A DNA stretch of 19,536 bases from Spirochaetales bacterium UBA4629 (GTDB taxonomy: Bacteria; Spirochaetota; Spirochaetia; Sphaerochaetales; Sphaerochaetaceae). This document shows, piece after piece, positions 1 to 7,542 of the stretch. The notes below the pieces were generated by a model. It saw only the letters and a program-made list of their open reading frames with translations. It was not told where the DNA came from and searched no databases. The first letter of the stretch is position 1. Each line of letters begins with the position of its first letter. The stretch lies in assembly GCA_002406055.1 (NCBI GenBank), contig DHMZ01000022.1, forward strand, positions 1 to 19,536, in the 5' to 3' direction. The translations under genes and the position numbers were made by a program.

Positions 1-92
1 ATTAATTATATTATAAATAATTATTAAAACAATATAATGCTTTTATTAATGACAAAAATGTAAAATAAATCGACTTTCTAAATTCAAAAAAA

Positions 93-120
93 TTGATTTA
101 TCAAATATCAACAATATGAT
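93..120 (+). promoter_or_regulatory. Possible promoter upstream of the lipoprotein hydrolase
   Basis: A TTGATT box (93-98) and a TATGAT box (115-120) are separated by 16 bases and lie about 140 bases before the ATG at 262. The match to a sigma-70 type promoter is fair, but the surroundings are very AT-rich and such matches arise easily by chance. Apart from this, positions 1-261 show no gene, tRNA or clear repeat. Confidence 0.25.
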
Positions 121-261
121 TGCTATAACTTTATAAGATAAAGGAATGAAAATTAGCCTTCTATCGGAGAAAATGCTAATGAAAAATCTGTAGGAATCGA
201 TGATAATATATAGAGGTTTTTACTATCAAAGACATTGCCTTTCAACATTTTGGGGATTTTT

Positions 262-1263
262 ATGAAAAAAGTGAAAATTGTCGTTCATCTTACTATTCTT
301 TTTTTTCTCGTATTGTTTTCTTCATGCACAACAAGAGAAAAAGTGAAACAACCAATAAATGTTGAATATATAAAGAAGTACAAAAATCATGAAATCTATA
401 AACTTCACAAGAATTCATCACGTGGATACAACTATGACACCTACATTCTTCTTCCATCTGATAATAAGGAATATAACATTAGAAATGTTCTTGTAACCCC
501 GAATAACAATGGATACCCTGCTTCTCTAGAAAAACTAGATGAATGCGTTATTCACAGTATTACTGATAGTTGGGAAGGAAAGATTGCACATAGCCTCAAT
601 ACAGTTTCTATTTTTCCAGTCTTTCCTAGAACTGAGGAAATTTACTATCACGCATTTGGAAGAGATGCATATTACGCAACAGGTAGGGCTCACAAACTTG
701 ATAAACAGCTCATCTGCATAATAAATGATGTGAAAGAATTTGCCATTTCTGAGAAGAAAATTGAGACAAATGATAAGATTCTACTTTCTGGAATATCTGC
801 TAATGCTTGTTTCTCTCTTAGATTTGCTGCCCTTCATGCAGAAATGGTAGAAACTGTTGCTGCTGGTGTACCAGGCATTTTCCCAATTTTCCCAACAAAA
901 GAGTTTCCTTATCCATTTGGTGTCAGAGATATCACATTCAATTATGAAGCGTGGAAAGAAATTAAGATGCTCATCTATGAGGGAGATAGCGAAAAAGATA
1001 CTCCTTGGAATGAATACCAAACAATGCTAAAGAAAACAAGTAGCACTTCACATATTGAAGCATGGAGAAAAGCAATACCAAAATACTTAAAAGAAACTAA
1101 ATACACTGAAATTTTAATCTATAAAAACACAGGGCATGAGGGACAACTTAGTGAGATGATTGAGTTTTTCCAAAAAAACTCGAATGGTAGTCAATTCACG
1201 CCTGTAGAACCTCTAAAAGAGGCAGAAATATATCTAAGCCCGGGCGTCACAATGGCGGAATAA
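262..1263 (+). CDS. Lipoprotein alpha/beta-hydrolase-like protein
   Basis: Predicted 333-aa envelope lipoprotein with an alpha/beta-hydrolase-like catalytic triad. The N-terminus has a Lys-rich start, a hydrophobic stretch (about residues 6-19) and Cys22 in LFSSC, a relaxed lipobox of the kind accepted in spirochaetes. A nucleophile-elbow sequence G-I-S-A-N puts Ser179 as nucleophile; Asp242 (YEGDSE) and His292 (NTGHEG) follow in the right order for a hydrolase triad. The ATG at 262 is preferred over an in-frame TTG at 235 because the signal peptide starts immediately at MKK and a GGGG run precedes it. It is transcribed convergently to the large operon and ends at the shared terminator, so it is probably an independent gene. 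Substrate is unknown; an esterase or peptidase acting in the periplasm or at the surface is possible. Confidence 0.75.
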   Translation: MKKVKIVVHLTILFFLVLFSSCTTREKVKQPINVEYIKKYKNHEIYKLHKNSSRGYNYDTYILLPSDNKEYNIRNVLVTPNNNGYPASLEKLDECVIHSITDSWEGKIAHSLNTVSIFPVFPRTEEIYYHAFGRDAYYATGRAHKLDKQLICIINDVKEFAISEKKIETNDKILLSGISANACFSLRFAALHAEMVETVAAGVPGIFPIFPTKEFPYPFGVRDITFNYEAWKEIKMLIYEGDSEKDTPWNEYQTMLKKTSSTSHIEAWRKAIPKYLKETKYTEILIYKNTGHEGQLSEMIEFFQKNSNGSQFTPVEPLKEAEIYLSPGVTMAE

Positions 1264-1298
1264 ATGTACTATAATTGCGAAAGAGAATTAAGAAAAAC

Positions 1299-1336
1299 AA
1301 AACTGCTTGTCTCAATTTAAGATAACAAGCAGTTTT
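1299..1336. terminator. Bidirectional rho-independent terminator
   Basis: A perfect 12-bp inverted repeat, AAAACTGCTTGT (1299-1310) and ACAAGCAGTTTT (1325-1336), encloses a 14-base loop. It lies between the stop codons of two convergent genes (1263 and 1368). On the minus strand the stem is followed by TGTTTTTCTT, a good U-rich tail, so it should end the 12-gene operon. On the plus strand the stem itself ends in TTTT, giving weaker termination for the lipoprotein gene. Confidence 0.88.
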
Positions 1337-1367
1337 ATGTCTAATAATTTAGGATAATCAAGACAAA

Positions 1368-2402
1368 TTACTCTGTATAGCTAATTGGCTCTATTCCTAT
1401 TTCGACAGCCAAATCATTTACCATCTTTAAATTCTCTGGAAGAACAGGTACAAAGCCACTCTTTTCTGCTTGAGCAAAAGCATTAGCTTCTATCTCTCCT
1501 GGCATTAAGATTCCCTTTGAATTCTTTGCCTTCTTGGAAGCCTTAAGCTCTTTAATTCTAGCATCAACATCTTCGTAATACTTTTCTTTATCATTGAAAG
1601 CGTCGATATCTAGAGCAATCATCATTAGTGATGGGCCATCTTGATTATCTTTAGCTCTATCTCCAGTACCACCACCAAAAAGAACACCAGCAAGGATATC
1701 AACCATCACAGCCATTCCCCAGCCTTTGTAACCAGCCATAGGGGAAATTGTGTAACAATCTTCCATCTTTGTTGTAGGTACGCCTTCCTTATCTAAGCCC
1801 CATCCTGGAGGAAGTTCTGTTACTCCCTGCCTTCTCATATTAGAAACCTTACCATTAGCAACAACAGTCATAGCCATATCTAATACTGGAGATACTTCGT
1901 TACGAGCAGGAGCTGCAACAGCAATTGGATTATTACCAATAACCTTTTCACAGCCACCCCAAGGAGCCATAGTTGAGTCTCCTGTACCAAGAGTTGTTCC
2001 AATTAAGCCTTGTTTCTGAGCCATCTGAGAATAGTAAGCTAAAGCACCAAAGTGGTTTGCACCCTTAACACAAACAACACCAACACCATGCTTCTTTGCC
2101 TTTTCAATTGCATCTTCCATAGCTCTGTAGCCTAAGATTTGTCCACTAGAATGATTACCATCCCAAACTGCAACAGTGCCATTATCTCTAATGACATTAA
2201 TACTCATGTTTGGTCTCATCTTTCCTTCTCTGATAAGTCTTACGTATCTTGTCGTACATAAAATACCATGAGAATGAACACCTCTTTCATCTGCTTCAAC
2301 AAGCATATCTGCAATAATCTCTGCTTCATCATTGTTGACGCCAACGCTCATGAAAATCTTAGTAATCTTTTCTTTTGCTTCCTTTACTGAAATAGTTACC
2401 AT
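1368..2402 (-). CDS. Ldh2/YiaK-family NAD(P)-dependent 2-oxoacid-type dehydrogenase
   Basis: A 344-aa member of the Ldh_2 (lactate/malate dehydrogenase type 2) family, which includes 2,3-diketo-L-gulonate reductase (YiaK), ureidoglycolate dehydrogenase and sulfolactate/malate dehydrogenases. These cytoplasmic enzymes interconvert 2-oxo and 2-hydroxy acids with NAD(P)H. Visible hallmarks are ADERGVHSHG with His43/His45 near residue 45, and GANHFG (His117). A glycine-rich stretch with GNNPIAVAAPA follows in the middle. The length is normal for the family. An AGGAG box sits 8 bases before the ATG. It is the last gene of the operon, 18 bases after the Gfo/Idh/MocA gene and just before the terminator. 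In this context a keto-sugar-acid reductase is more likely than lactate or malate dehydrogenase, but sequence alone does not set the substrate. Confidence 0.88.
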   Translation of the reverse strand: MVTISVKEAKEKITKIFMSVGVNNDEAEIIADMLVEADERGVHSHGILCTTRYVRLIREGKMRPNMSINVIRDNGTVAVWDGNHSSGQILGYRAMEDAIEKAKKHGVGVVCVKGANHFGALAYYSQMAQKQGLIGTTLGTGDSTMAPWGGCEKVIGNNPIAVAAPARNEVSPVLDMAMTVVANGKVSNMRRQGVTELPPGWGLDKEGVPTTKMEDCYTISPMAGYKGWGMAVMVDILAGVLFGGGTGDRAKDNQDGPSLMMIALDIDAFNDKEKYYEDVDARIKELKASKKAKNSKGILMPGEIEANAFAQAEKSGFVPVLPENLKMVNDLAVEIGIEPISYTE

Positions 2403-2420
2403 ATCATTTTCTCCTATATA

Positions 2421-3422
2421 TTATCTCTCAATTTTTATTACTCTACCCTTACTATGCTGAATAGCATTTACAATGCTTACTGCAGCAAGACCTGTATGAC
2501 AATCTGCAATAAACGGAGTTTTATTAATAACAGATTTATAAAATTCATTAATTAAAAGTCCATGACTAACACCCCACTCAGATTTTTCTCCAGTTAAAAC
2601 CTCTGCTGGATGAAATATGGTATTGCCATCCTCTTCTACTATTGTTAAGCCTGATTGTCTAACTGTCATAACAGCCTTCTCTAGGCGTAGTTCAACATCG
2701 CAAACCTTTGAGCCCAGGTAGCAATTGGAGCAAAAAGCAACAACTTCTCCTCCTTGCTTTAGCCTTAATAGAGCCATAGCTGTATCTTCAACTTCGTAAT
2801 CTGTGGTGTCCCTCAATTTCCCATCAAAACCACTAAGGCTTTCTACTCCGCCTGTAAGGTAATCAACAAGGTCAAGAGTGTGGATAGCTTGGTTAATAAT
2901 ACAACCACCACCTTCCCCGCTGTATTTACCTCTCCAAGGAGATTCGCTGTAATACTTTCCATTGCGATACCAAGTAACAAGAGCCATTCCACTTAAAATC
3001 TTTCCATAGCGTCCACTATCAATTATTTCTTTTGCTTCAACAGTTGCCTTATTTAGTCTATTTTGGAAACATACACCTAATAATTTTCCTGTCTCTTCAC
3101 TCTTCTTTATCATTTGCTTTGCTTCATTTGGAGTAATAGCAAGAGGCTTCTCACAAAAGACATTAAAGCCATGATCAAGAAGATCCATAACAATCTGTGG
3201 ATGTGTATTATGAGGAGTAATTACATGAACACAATCGATATCTTTATCGTATAGATTTTTATAGTCAGTTAATGGCTTCCCTCCATAGGTTTTAGAAAAA
3301 GCCTCTGCTCTTTCAGGGACAATATCTACACAATACTCAAGTGTTGTATATTTATTATTAACAAGAGCTTTTCCATGATTACGAGAGACAGCTCCACAAC
3401 CTATTACTGCAGTTTTTAACAT
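2421..3422 (-). CDS. Gfo/Idh/MocA-family sugar oxidoreductase (copy 1)
   Basis: A 333-aa NAD(P)-dependent oxidoreductase of the glucose-fructose oxidoreductase/inositol dehydrogenase family. The N-terminal Rossmann domain carries IGCGAVSRNH (Gly8, Gly10), the family signature EKPLA has Lys92, and the C-terminal alpha/beta domain contains AIHTLD with His181 and Asp184, the usual catalytic HxxD pair. Such enzymes oxidise or reduce a ring hydroxyl of a sugar or cyclitol. The Shine-Dalgarno AAAGGAGG overlaps the final codons of the upstream regulator gene and lies only a few bases before this ATG, so translation is probably coupled to the regulator. It shares the W-R-x(5)-GEGGG segment with copy 2 (5648-6766), which suggests related substrates. 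Position of oxidation and substrate are unknown. Confidence 0.9.
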   Translation of the reverse strand: MLKTAVIGCGAVSRNHGKALVNNKYTTLEYCVDIVPERAEAFSKTYGGKPLTDYKNLYDKDIDCVHVITPHNTHPQIVMDLLDHGFNVFCEKPLAITPNEAKQMIKKSEETGKLLGVCFQNRLNKATVEAKEIIDSGRYGKILSGMALVTWYRNGKYYSESPWRGKYSGEGGGCIINQAIHTLDLVDYLTGGVESLSGFDGKLRDTTDYEVEDTAMALLRLKQGGEVVAFCSNCYLGSKVCDVELRLEKAVMTVRQSGLTIVEEDGNTIFHPAEVLTGEKSEWGVSHGLLINEFYKSVINKTPFIADCHTGLAAVSIVNAIQHSKGRVIKIER

Positions 3423-3424
3423 CT

Positions 3425-5629
3425 TTAATCCTCCTTTACAACAGACTGTTTATATTGGCCTGGCGTTATACCTTCAACACTCTTAAATACTCTTAAGAAA
3501 GTACGCAGGCTACCAAAACCACATTTATCAACAACTTCTCCTACCATCTTATTTTCATTTAAAAGTTCTTTAGCTCTATCAAGACGATAGAGAGTGATGT
3601 ATTCAGAAATATTTATGCCATGATACTTTTTGAATATTCGCGATAAATAAGCAATCGAGATATCAAAATGATCAGCAATTGACGAAACATTTATCATTGC
3701 ATTCATATAATTAGCATGAATATATTCAATTACATTTTTATATACTTGGTATGTTTCAGAAGAAGATTCAGCTAAGCTATCCTGAATTGCCTTTACGCTG
3801 TAACAAGTTGAATCAATTATCTCCTCTACTCCAATTAGTGATTTCTGGAAGTTATGAGATTGCATAATAGGTGGGAAATTAATCTCAGGAATCACTTCTG
3901 TATAGCGTTCATCTAAGCTATTGATAGTTCTAATTATCGTTCCACTAATACTAAAGAGCAAAAATCTAAGTGTCTTAGGAGAAGCTCCATTCATTTTATT
4001 TCTATCTATTACACTATTAACAATGTTTTTTGCCTTCTCTGCATCACCTTCTTTTAAAGCTTTCTGCAAAAGCATATTTTCTTCTAATGTATAATGATAT
4101 GCATTTTGTCTTGTTCTATTTGATAGCTCTTCATAAGAGAAGAAGGCGATTTTGTGGTTTTCTTGGTACTCATGAACGCTTATTGCTTCGATATAACAAT
4201 CTTTAATGGAATCTAAACCATTATGAAGAGATGAGATTGAAACACTTTCAAAGTCTCCCACTTTCCCCTTCTCATAGATATGGTCAATCATATCATTATA
4301 GCTACTTTCGTCCGAAAACTTTGTATTGAGAATAAATGATTCGCCATATTCAGACTGGAAAGGAATAACTAAAGACGAAGCAATAACTTCTTTAAGGCAA
4401 TCTTGTGCATTCTTTCCTTTTTGTGCTTTTAAAATTACAACACAAAAGCTTAAAGACACTAGTTCTAAGCCTAGAGACGAAAGAACATCTTTTGTAACAG
4501 TGTTGTCACCATTAATGAGTTTTTTTATTGCACTCTCTACTAAAGATGTATTCTGCTTAATAATTACCTCATTGAGATGTTTCTTTTGCTCTTTTAAATC
4601 AGAGACGCTAGAAACAAATGGCATGTAAGTAGTGGCATTCTGAGGAATTTTATTTACATCCAAGCCTGAAACTTCCATGGCCTCAGAATATAAAAGCCAA
4701 TCCTTTCTTACATTACCGACTATTAAAATTCCACCAAAAGTAGCCGCAAAAAGAATTATGAAAGCAATAATACGTAAGAATAGGTAGTATTCGTGGAAAT
4801 ATATTGACTTATCAATTATTACAATACACTTTAGATTTAGTATTGTCTTATCTCCAACAGAGATAATCGAATTACCTATTTTCTTTGTTGTTTCAACTTC
4901 TGATATCTCAGAAAAAGACTTAGCTTTCCCTACTGGATATTTTCCAGAAAGGTTATACAGAATACTATTGGCCTTTTCGTTGTAGATTACAACATCATGA
5001 TAGCCATCGATAACAGATGAAAAAAGTTCTTCTTTTGAAACAATTACACCAACAACTAAATTATTAGGGTTAGTTGATTTTATGAAGGTCAAAGGAGAAA
5101 CGACTAAAATACTATCAGGAGAGATATCATACATATAAACATCCCATATTTCCTTAGTAAGCATTCTGTCTATCTCTTCTTGAGACATGGGAGAATTAGA
5201 TTTTTCGGCCATTTCGCTAATTTTTCCCCATGTACTTTCATTAATATACCAATCATTAGTTGGGCTAAATAAAAACAACTCTGAAATATTTGAACTAGTT
5301 TGAGCGAGTCTTCTGATATCGGAAGCATGGTAAAAAAGAGAGAGACTCGGTATCGTATTCAAATCTTGAACAGTTCTAATTTCCATAAAATCAGAATCAA
5401 CAATTATTTCTGCTTTAATTTGGTTCATACGCTCTAACACATCTGAGAAAGAACGTTGAACATATTGAGCTGTAATCTCATTAGAGTACGTTAGGGCCGA
5501 TGAATTAACAAATAACATTATTAAAGCCGCAATTAATACTAATAGGAGAGGAATTAGCGTCGCAAAAAGATAAGACAGTGTCCATCTTGTTAATGTTTTT
5601 TTCTTAAAACTATGGCCCTTTTTTGTCAT
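3425..5629 (-). CDS. Membrane-bound AraC-family transcriptional regulator with extracytoplasmic sensor domain
   Basis: A 734-aa one-component regulator. It has a Lys-rich N-terminus, a transmembrane helix at about residues 18-41, an extracytoplasmic region of about 240 residues, a second helix at about 282-306, a long cytoplasmic linker, and a C-terminal AraC-type double helix-turn-helix domain (about 630-734). The last part contains SSIADHFDISIAYLSRIFKK and GFGSLRTFLRVFKSVEGITPGQ. The architecture matches the large YesN/AraC-like membrane regulators common in polysaccharide operons of Firmicutes and spirochaetes. There is no receiver or kinase domain, so the ligand signal would have to pass through the membrane within one protein. 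It is the tenth gene of the operon, 18 bases after a Gfo/Idh/MocA gene, giving autoregulation with the catabolic genes. Probable targets are in the divergent region 16147-16388; this is inferred. Confidence 0.87.
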   Translation of the reverse strand: MTKKGHSFKKKTLTRWTLSYLFATLIPLLLVLIAALIMLFVNSSALTYSNEITAQYVQRSFSDVLERMNQIKAEIIVDSDFMEIRTVQDLNTIPSLSLFYHASDIRRLAQTSSNISELFLFSPTNDWYINESTWGKISEMAEKSNSPMSQEEIDRMLTKEIWDVYMYDISPDSILVVSPLTFIKSTNPNNLVVGVIVSKEELFSSVIDGYHDVVIYNEKANSILYNLSGKYPVGKAKSFSEISEVETTKKIGNSIISVGDKTILNLKCIVIIDKSIYFHEYYLFLRIIAFIILFAATFGGILIVGNVRKDWLLYSEAMEVSGLDVNKIPQNATTYMPFVSSVSDLKEQKKHLNEVIIKQNTSLVESAIKKLINGDNTVTKDVLSSLGLELVSLSFCVVILKAQKGKNAQDCLKEVIASSLVIPFQSEYGESFILNTKFSDESSYNDMIDHIYEKGKVGDFESVSISSLHNGLDSIKDCYIEAISVHEYQENHKIAFFSYEELSNRTRQNAYHYTLEENMLLQKALKEGDAEKAKNIVNSVIDRNKMNGASPKTLRFLLFSISGTIIRTINSLDERYTEVIPEINFPPIMQSHNFQKSLIGVEEIIDSTCYSVKAIQDSLAESSSETYQVYKNVIEYIHANYMNAMINVSSIADHFDISIAYLSRIFKKYHGINISEYITLYRLDRAKELLNENKMVGEVVDKCGFGSLRTFLRVFKSVEGITPGQYKQSVVKED

Positions 5630-5647
5630 TATTACACTATTCCTATT

Positions 5648-6766
5648 CTAGCAAGGAAACTCTCCACCACACTTCTCTTTCAACATTGCTTCATATTTAT
5701 CTGCATCAATAGGTAATTCTACCCAATCACCTCCAGTCCAAGATGATAAGAAGATTGCATTTATGATTTCAAGGCTCTTAATACCATCTGATCCAGGAGC
5801 AAGTAGCGGTGTACCCTTAAGTATTGCATCACAGAAGTTCTTAATAATCCCACAATGTGAGGTATATGTTCCTTTTACAGGTATTTCACACTTCCAAATC
5901 TCTGGGTGTCCAATTTCACCTTTGAATCTCTTCTGAAAATCATCGGTATCTTCTCTACAGCGCCAGAAGGTAAGAGTATCATTTTCTACAACAAGTTTTC
6001 CCCTTGTTCCAGATATCTCTAATCTATTAGTGCCCGGTTCATCTGCAATAGTTGTAATATATGTACCAATATGACCATCAGGATATTCCATTAAGGCATA
6101 TACATCATCTTCAACTTCAATCTTTCTAAACTTTCCATAATAGACTGTTGCTTTTACTCTACTAGGCATGCCACAAATCCACTGCCACAAATCAAGGTTA
6201 TGAGGATTCTGATTCATCAATAGTCCACCACCTTCACCCTTCCAAGTTGCTCTCCATGTAGAGTTGTCATAATAAGACTGAGGCCTAAACCATGAAGAGA
6301 TAAGCCAATGACAATGTAAAATACGTCCTACCTCTCCACTCTGAACTAAATCTCTTGCCTTTTGGTAGAGAGGATTAGTTCTCTGATTGAACATTACGCC
6401 AAAAACCTTTCCACTCTTAAGTGCAACCTCATTCATTTTCTTTACTGCATTTGTATATACTCCAGCTGGTTTTTCACAAAGATAGTTCAAGCCATGCTCG
6501 AGAGCATAAACACCATAAACAGGATGATAATAATGTGGACAAGTAGGGATAACTGCGTCAACAAGTCCAGAATCCATTAAGCTTTCAGCGTTATCGAAAT
6601 AAGCAACACTATCGCCTGCTAGAGCCTTTGCCTTTTTAATCTTCTCTGGGTCTATATCTGCAATAGCTGTTAGTATAGCATTGGGAACCTTACCTTGGAG
6701 AAGTGCAGTTGAATGCTGATTACCCATATGTCCAAAACCAATAATACCAATTCTTACCTTATCCAT
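5648..6766 (-). CDS. Gfo/Idh/MocA-family sugar oxidoreductase (copy 2)
   Basis: A 372-aa cytoplasmic NAD(P)-dependent oxidoreductase. The Rossmann motif is IIGFGHMGNQH (Gly10, Gly12, Gly15). The signature CEKPAG carries Lys99, and NPHNLDLWQW supplies the catalytic His189 and Asp192. An AGGAG box lies 8 bases before the ATG. The stop of the upstream isomerase gene is 11 bases away. The sequence shares the STWRATWKGEGGG-type loop with copy 1 but is longer, with extra residues at the C-terminus ending CGGEFPC. Homologues of this kind occur beside TIM-barrel isomerases in glycan-degradation operons and oxidise glycosides or free sugars. The exact reaction is not readable from sequence. Confidence 0.9.
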   Translation of the reverse strand: MDKVRIGIIGFGHMGNQHSTALLQGKVPNAILTAIADIDPEKIKKAKALAGDSVAYFDNAESLMDSGLVDAVIPTCPHYYHPVYGVYALEHGLNYLCEKPAGVYTNAVKKMNEVALKSGKVFGVMFNQRTNPLYQKARDLVQSGEVGRILHCHWLISSWFRPQSYYDNSTWRATWKGEGGGLLMNQNPHNLDLWQWICGMPSRVKATVYYGKFRKIEVEDDVYALMEYPDGHIGTYITTIADEPGTNRLEISGTRGKLVVENDTLTFWRCREDTDDFQKRFKGEIGHPEIWKCEIPVKGTYTSHCGIIKNFCDAILKGTPLLAPGSDGIKSLEIINAIFLSSWTGGDWVELPIDADKYEAMLKEKCGGEFPC

Positions 6767-6777
6767 ATCTCTTCTCC

Positions 6778-7542
6778 TTAGTTTCTATTCTGCTCTCTTA
6801 AAACCTTGAGAGCCTTAACTGAATCAGATTTCCAATCGTCACTCTTTCCTTCAATTGACATTGTTCCATCGTATCCTGCTTCCTTCAAAAGAGAGAAGAA
6901 CTCCTTCACCTCTTCTGTAGATTCTGTAGGATACTTGCGTCCCTCTTTCAATGCAATATGAGTATGGAGAAGAGGAGAACAATAGAGGATTCTCTTAAAA
7001 TCTTCTCCTTCTTTTCTCATATGATAGCTATCTGCAAGAAGACCAACATTCTTCAAGTTTACCTCTGCTTGAAGAGCAGCACCTTCACAGAGAGTATTAA
7101 TCATATTAGTCTCCTCTCTGTTAAGTGGTTCAATTGCAATTTCAATTGAATGCTCAAGAGCTATTTCACCTATTAATCTTGTTACCTTTACAAGAGAAAG
7201 GAAAGCATCCTGCCATTTCATTGTCTGAGGAAAATTTCTGCTCTTGCCAGAACCAAATACGACAAGCTTTGAGTTAAGTCTGTCCATTCTCTCAAAAGCA
7301 ACAGAAAGATAATCTCTCAATTCCTTTTCGCTATACGCATCTCCCATAACAGAGAGTGTTTTAGGAAGAAGAAGAGAAGCTCTCTCCATCTTTATCTTCT
7401 GATTCTCAAAAAGCTTAAGAATACTCTCAAAGTCCTCTTCGCTTAAAAGCGCAATCTGATTCAACTTTCCATCAATATAGTCAAAGCCTAGTTCTTCAAC
7501 TTCTTTAACATTTTTAATATCTGTGCAGAGTCCAAATCTCAT
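6778..7542 (-). CDS. Xylose-isomerase-like TIM-barrel sugar isomerase/epimerase (canonical metal site)
   Basis: A 254-aa member of the AP-endonuclease-2/xylose-isomerase-like TIM-barrel superfamily, which includes D-tagatose 3-epimerase, hydroxypyruvate isomerase and 3-keto-glycoside lyases. The divalent-metal ligands are in the expected places: Glu138 (AIEPLN), Asp171 and His174 (LLADSYHM), His193/His195 (HTHIALKEG) and Glu231 (SIEGKS). I place the start at the ATG at 7542. This ATG overlaps the TGA of the lyase gene (ATGA), and the protein then begins MRFGLCTDI, the typical first barrel strand. The in-frame extension to 7575 would lie inside the lyase gene. An AAGGAG sits 14 bases before this start, a rather long spacing. 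It probably isomerises, epimerises or eliminates a keto sugar made by a neighbouring Gfo/Idh/MocA enzyme. Confidence 0.85.
   Translation of the reverse strand: MRFGLCTDIKNVKEVEELGFDYIDGKLNQIALLSEEDFESILKLFENQKIKMERASLLLPKTLSVMGDAYSEKELRDYLSVAFERMDRLNSKLVVFGSGKSRNFPQTMKWQDAFLSLVKVTRLIGEIALEHSIEIAIEPLNREETNMINTLCEGAALQAEVNLKNVGLLADSYHMRKEGEDFKRILYCSPLLHTHIALKEGRKYPTESTEEVKEFFSLLKEAGYDGTMSIEGKSDDWKSDSVKALKVLREQNRN

Noticed and set aside
146..193. Tiny 15-residue ORF before the lipoprotein gene
   Set aside because: Its only purine-rich site touches the start codon and the peptide has no features; chance is sufficient.
235..261. In-frame TTG extension of the lipoprotein gene
   Set aside because: The ATG at 262 begins a proper signal peptide; the extension would bury it.
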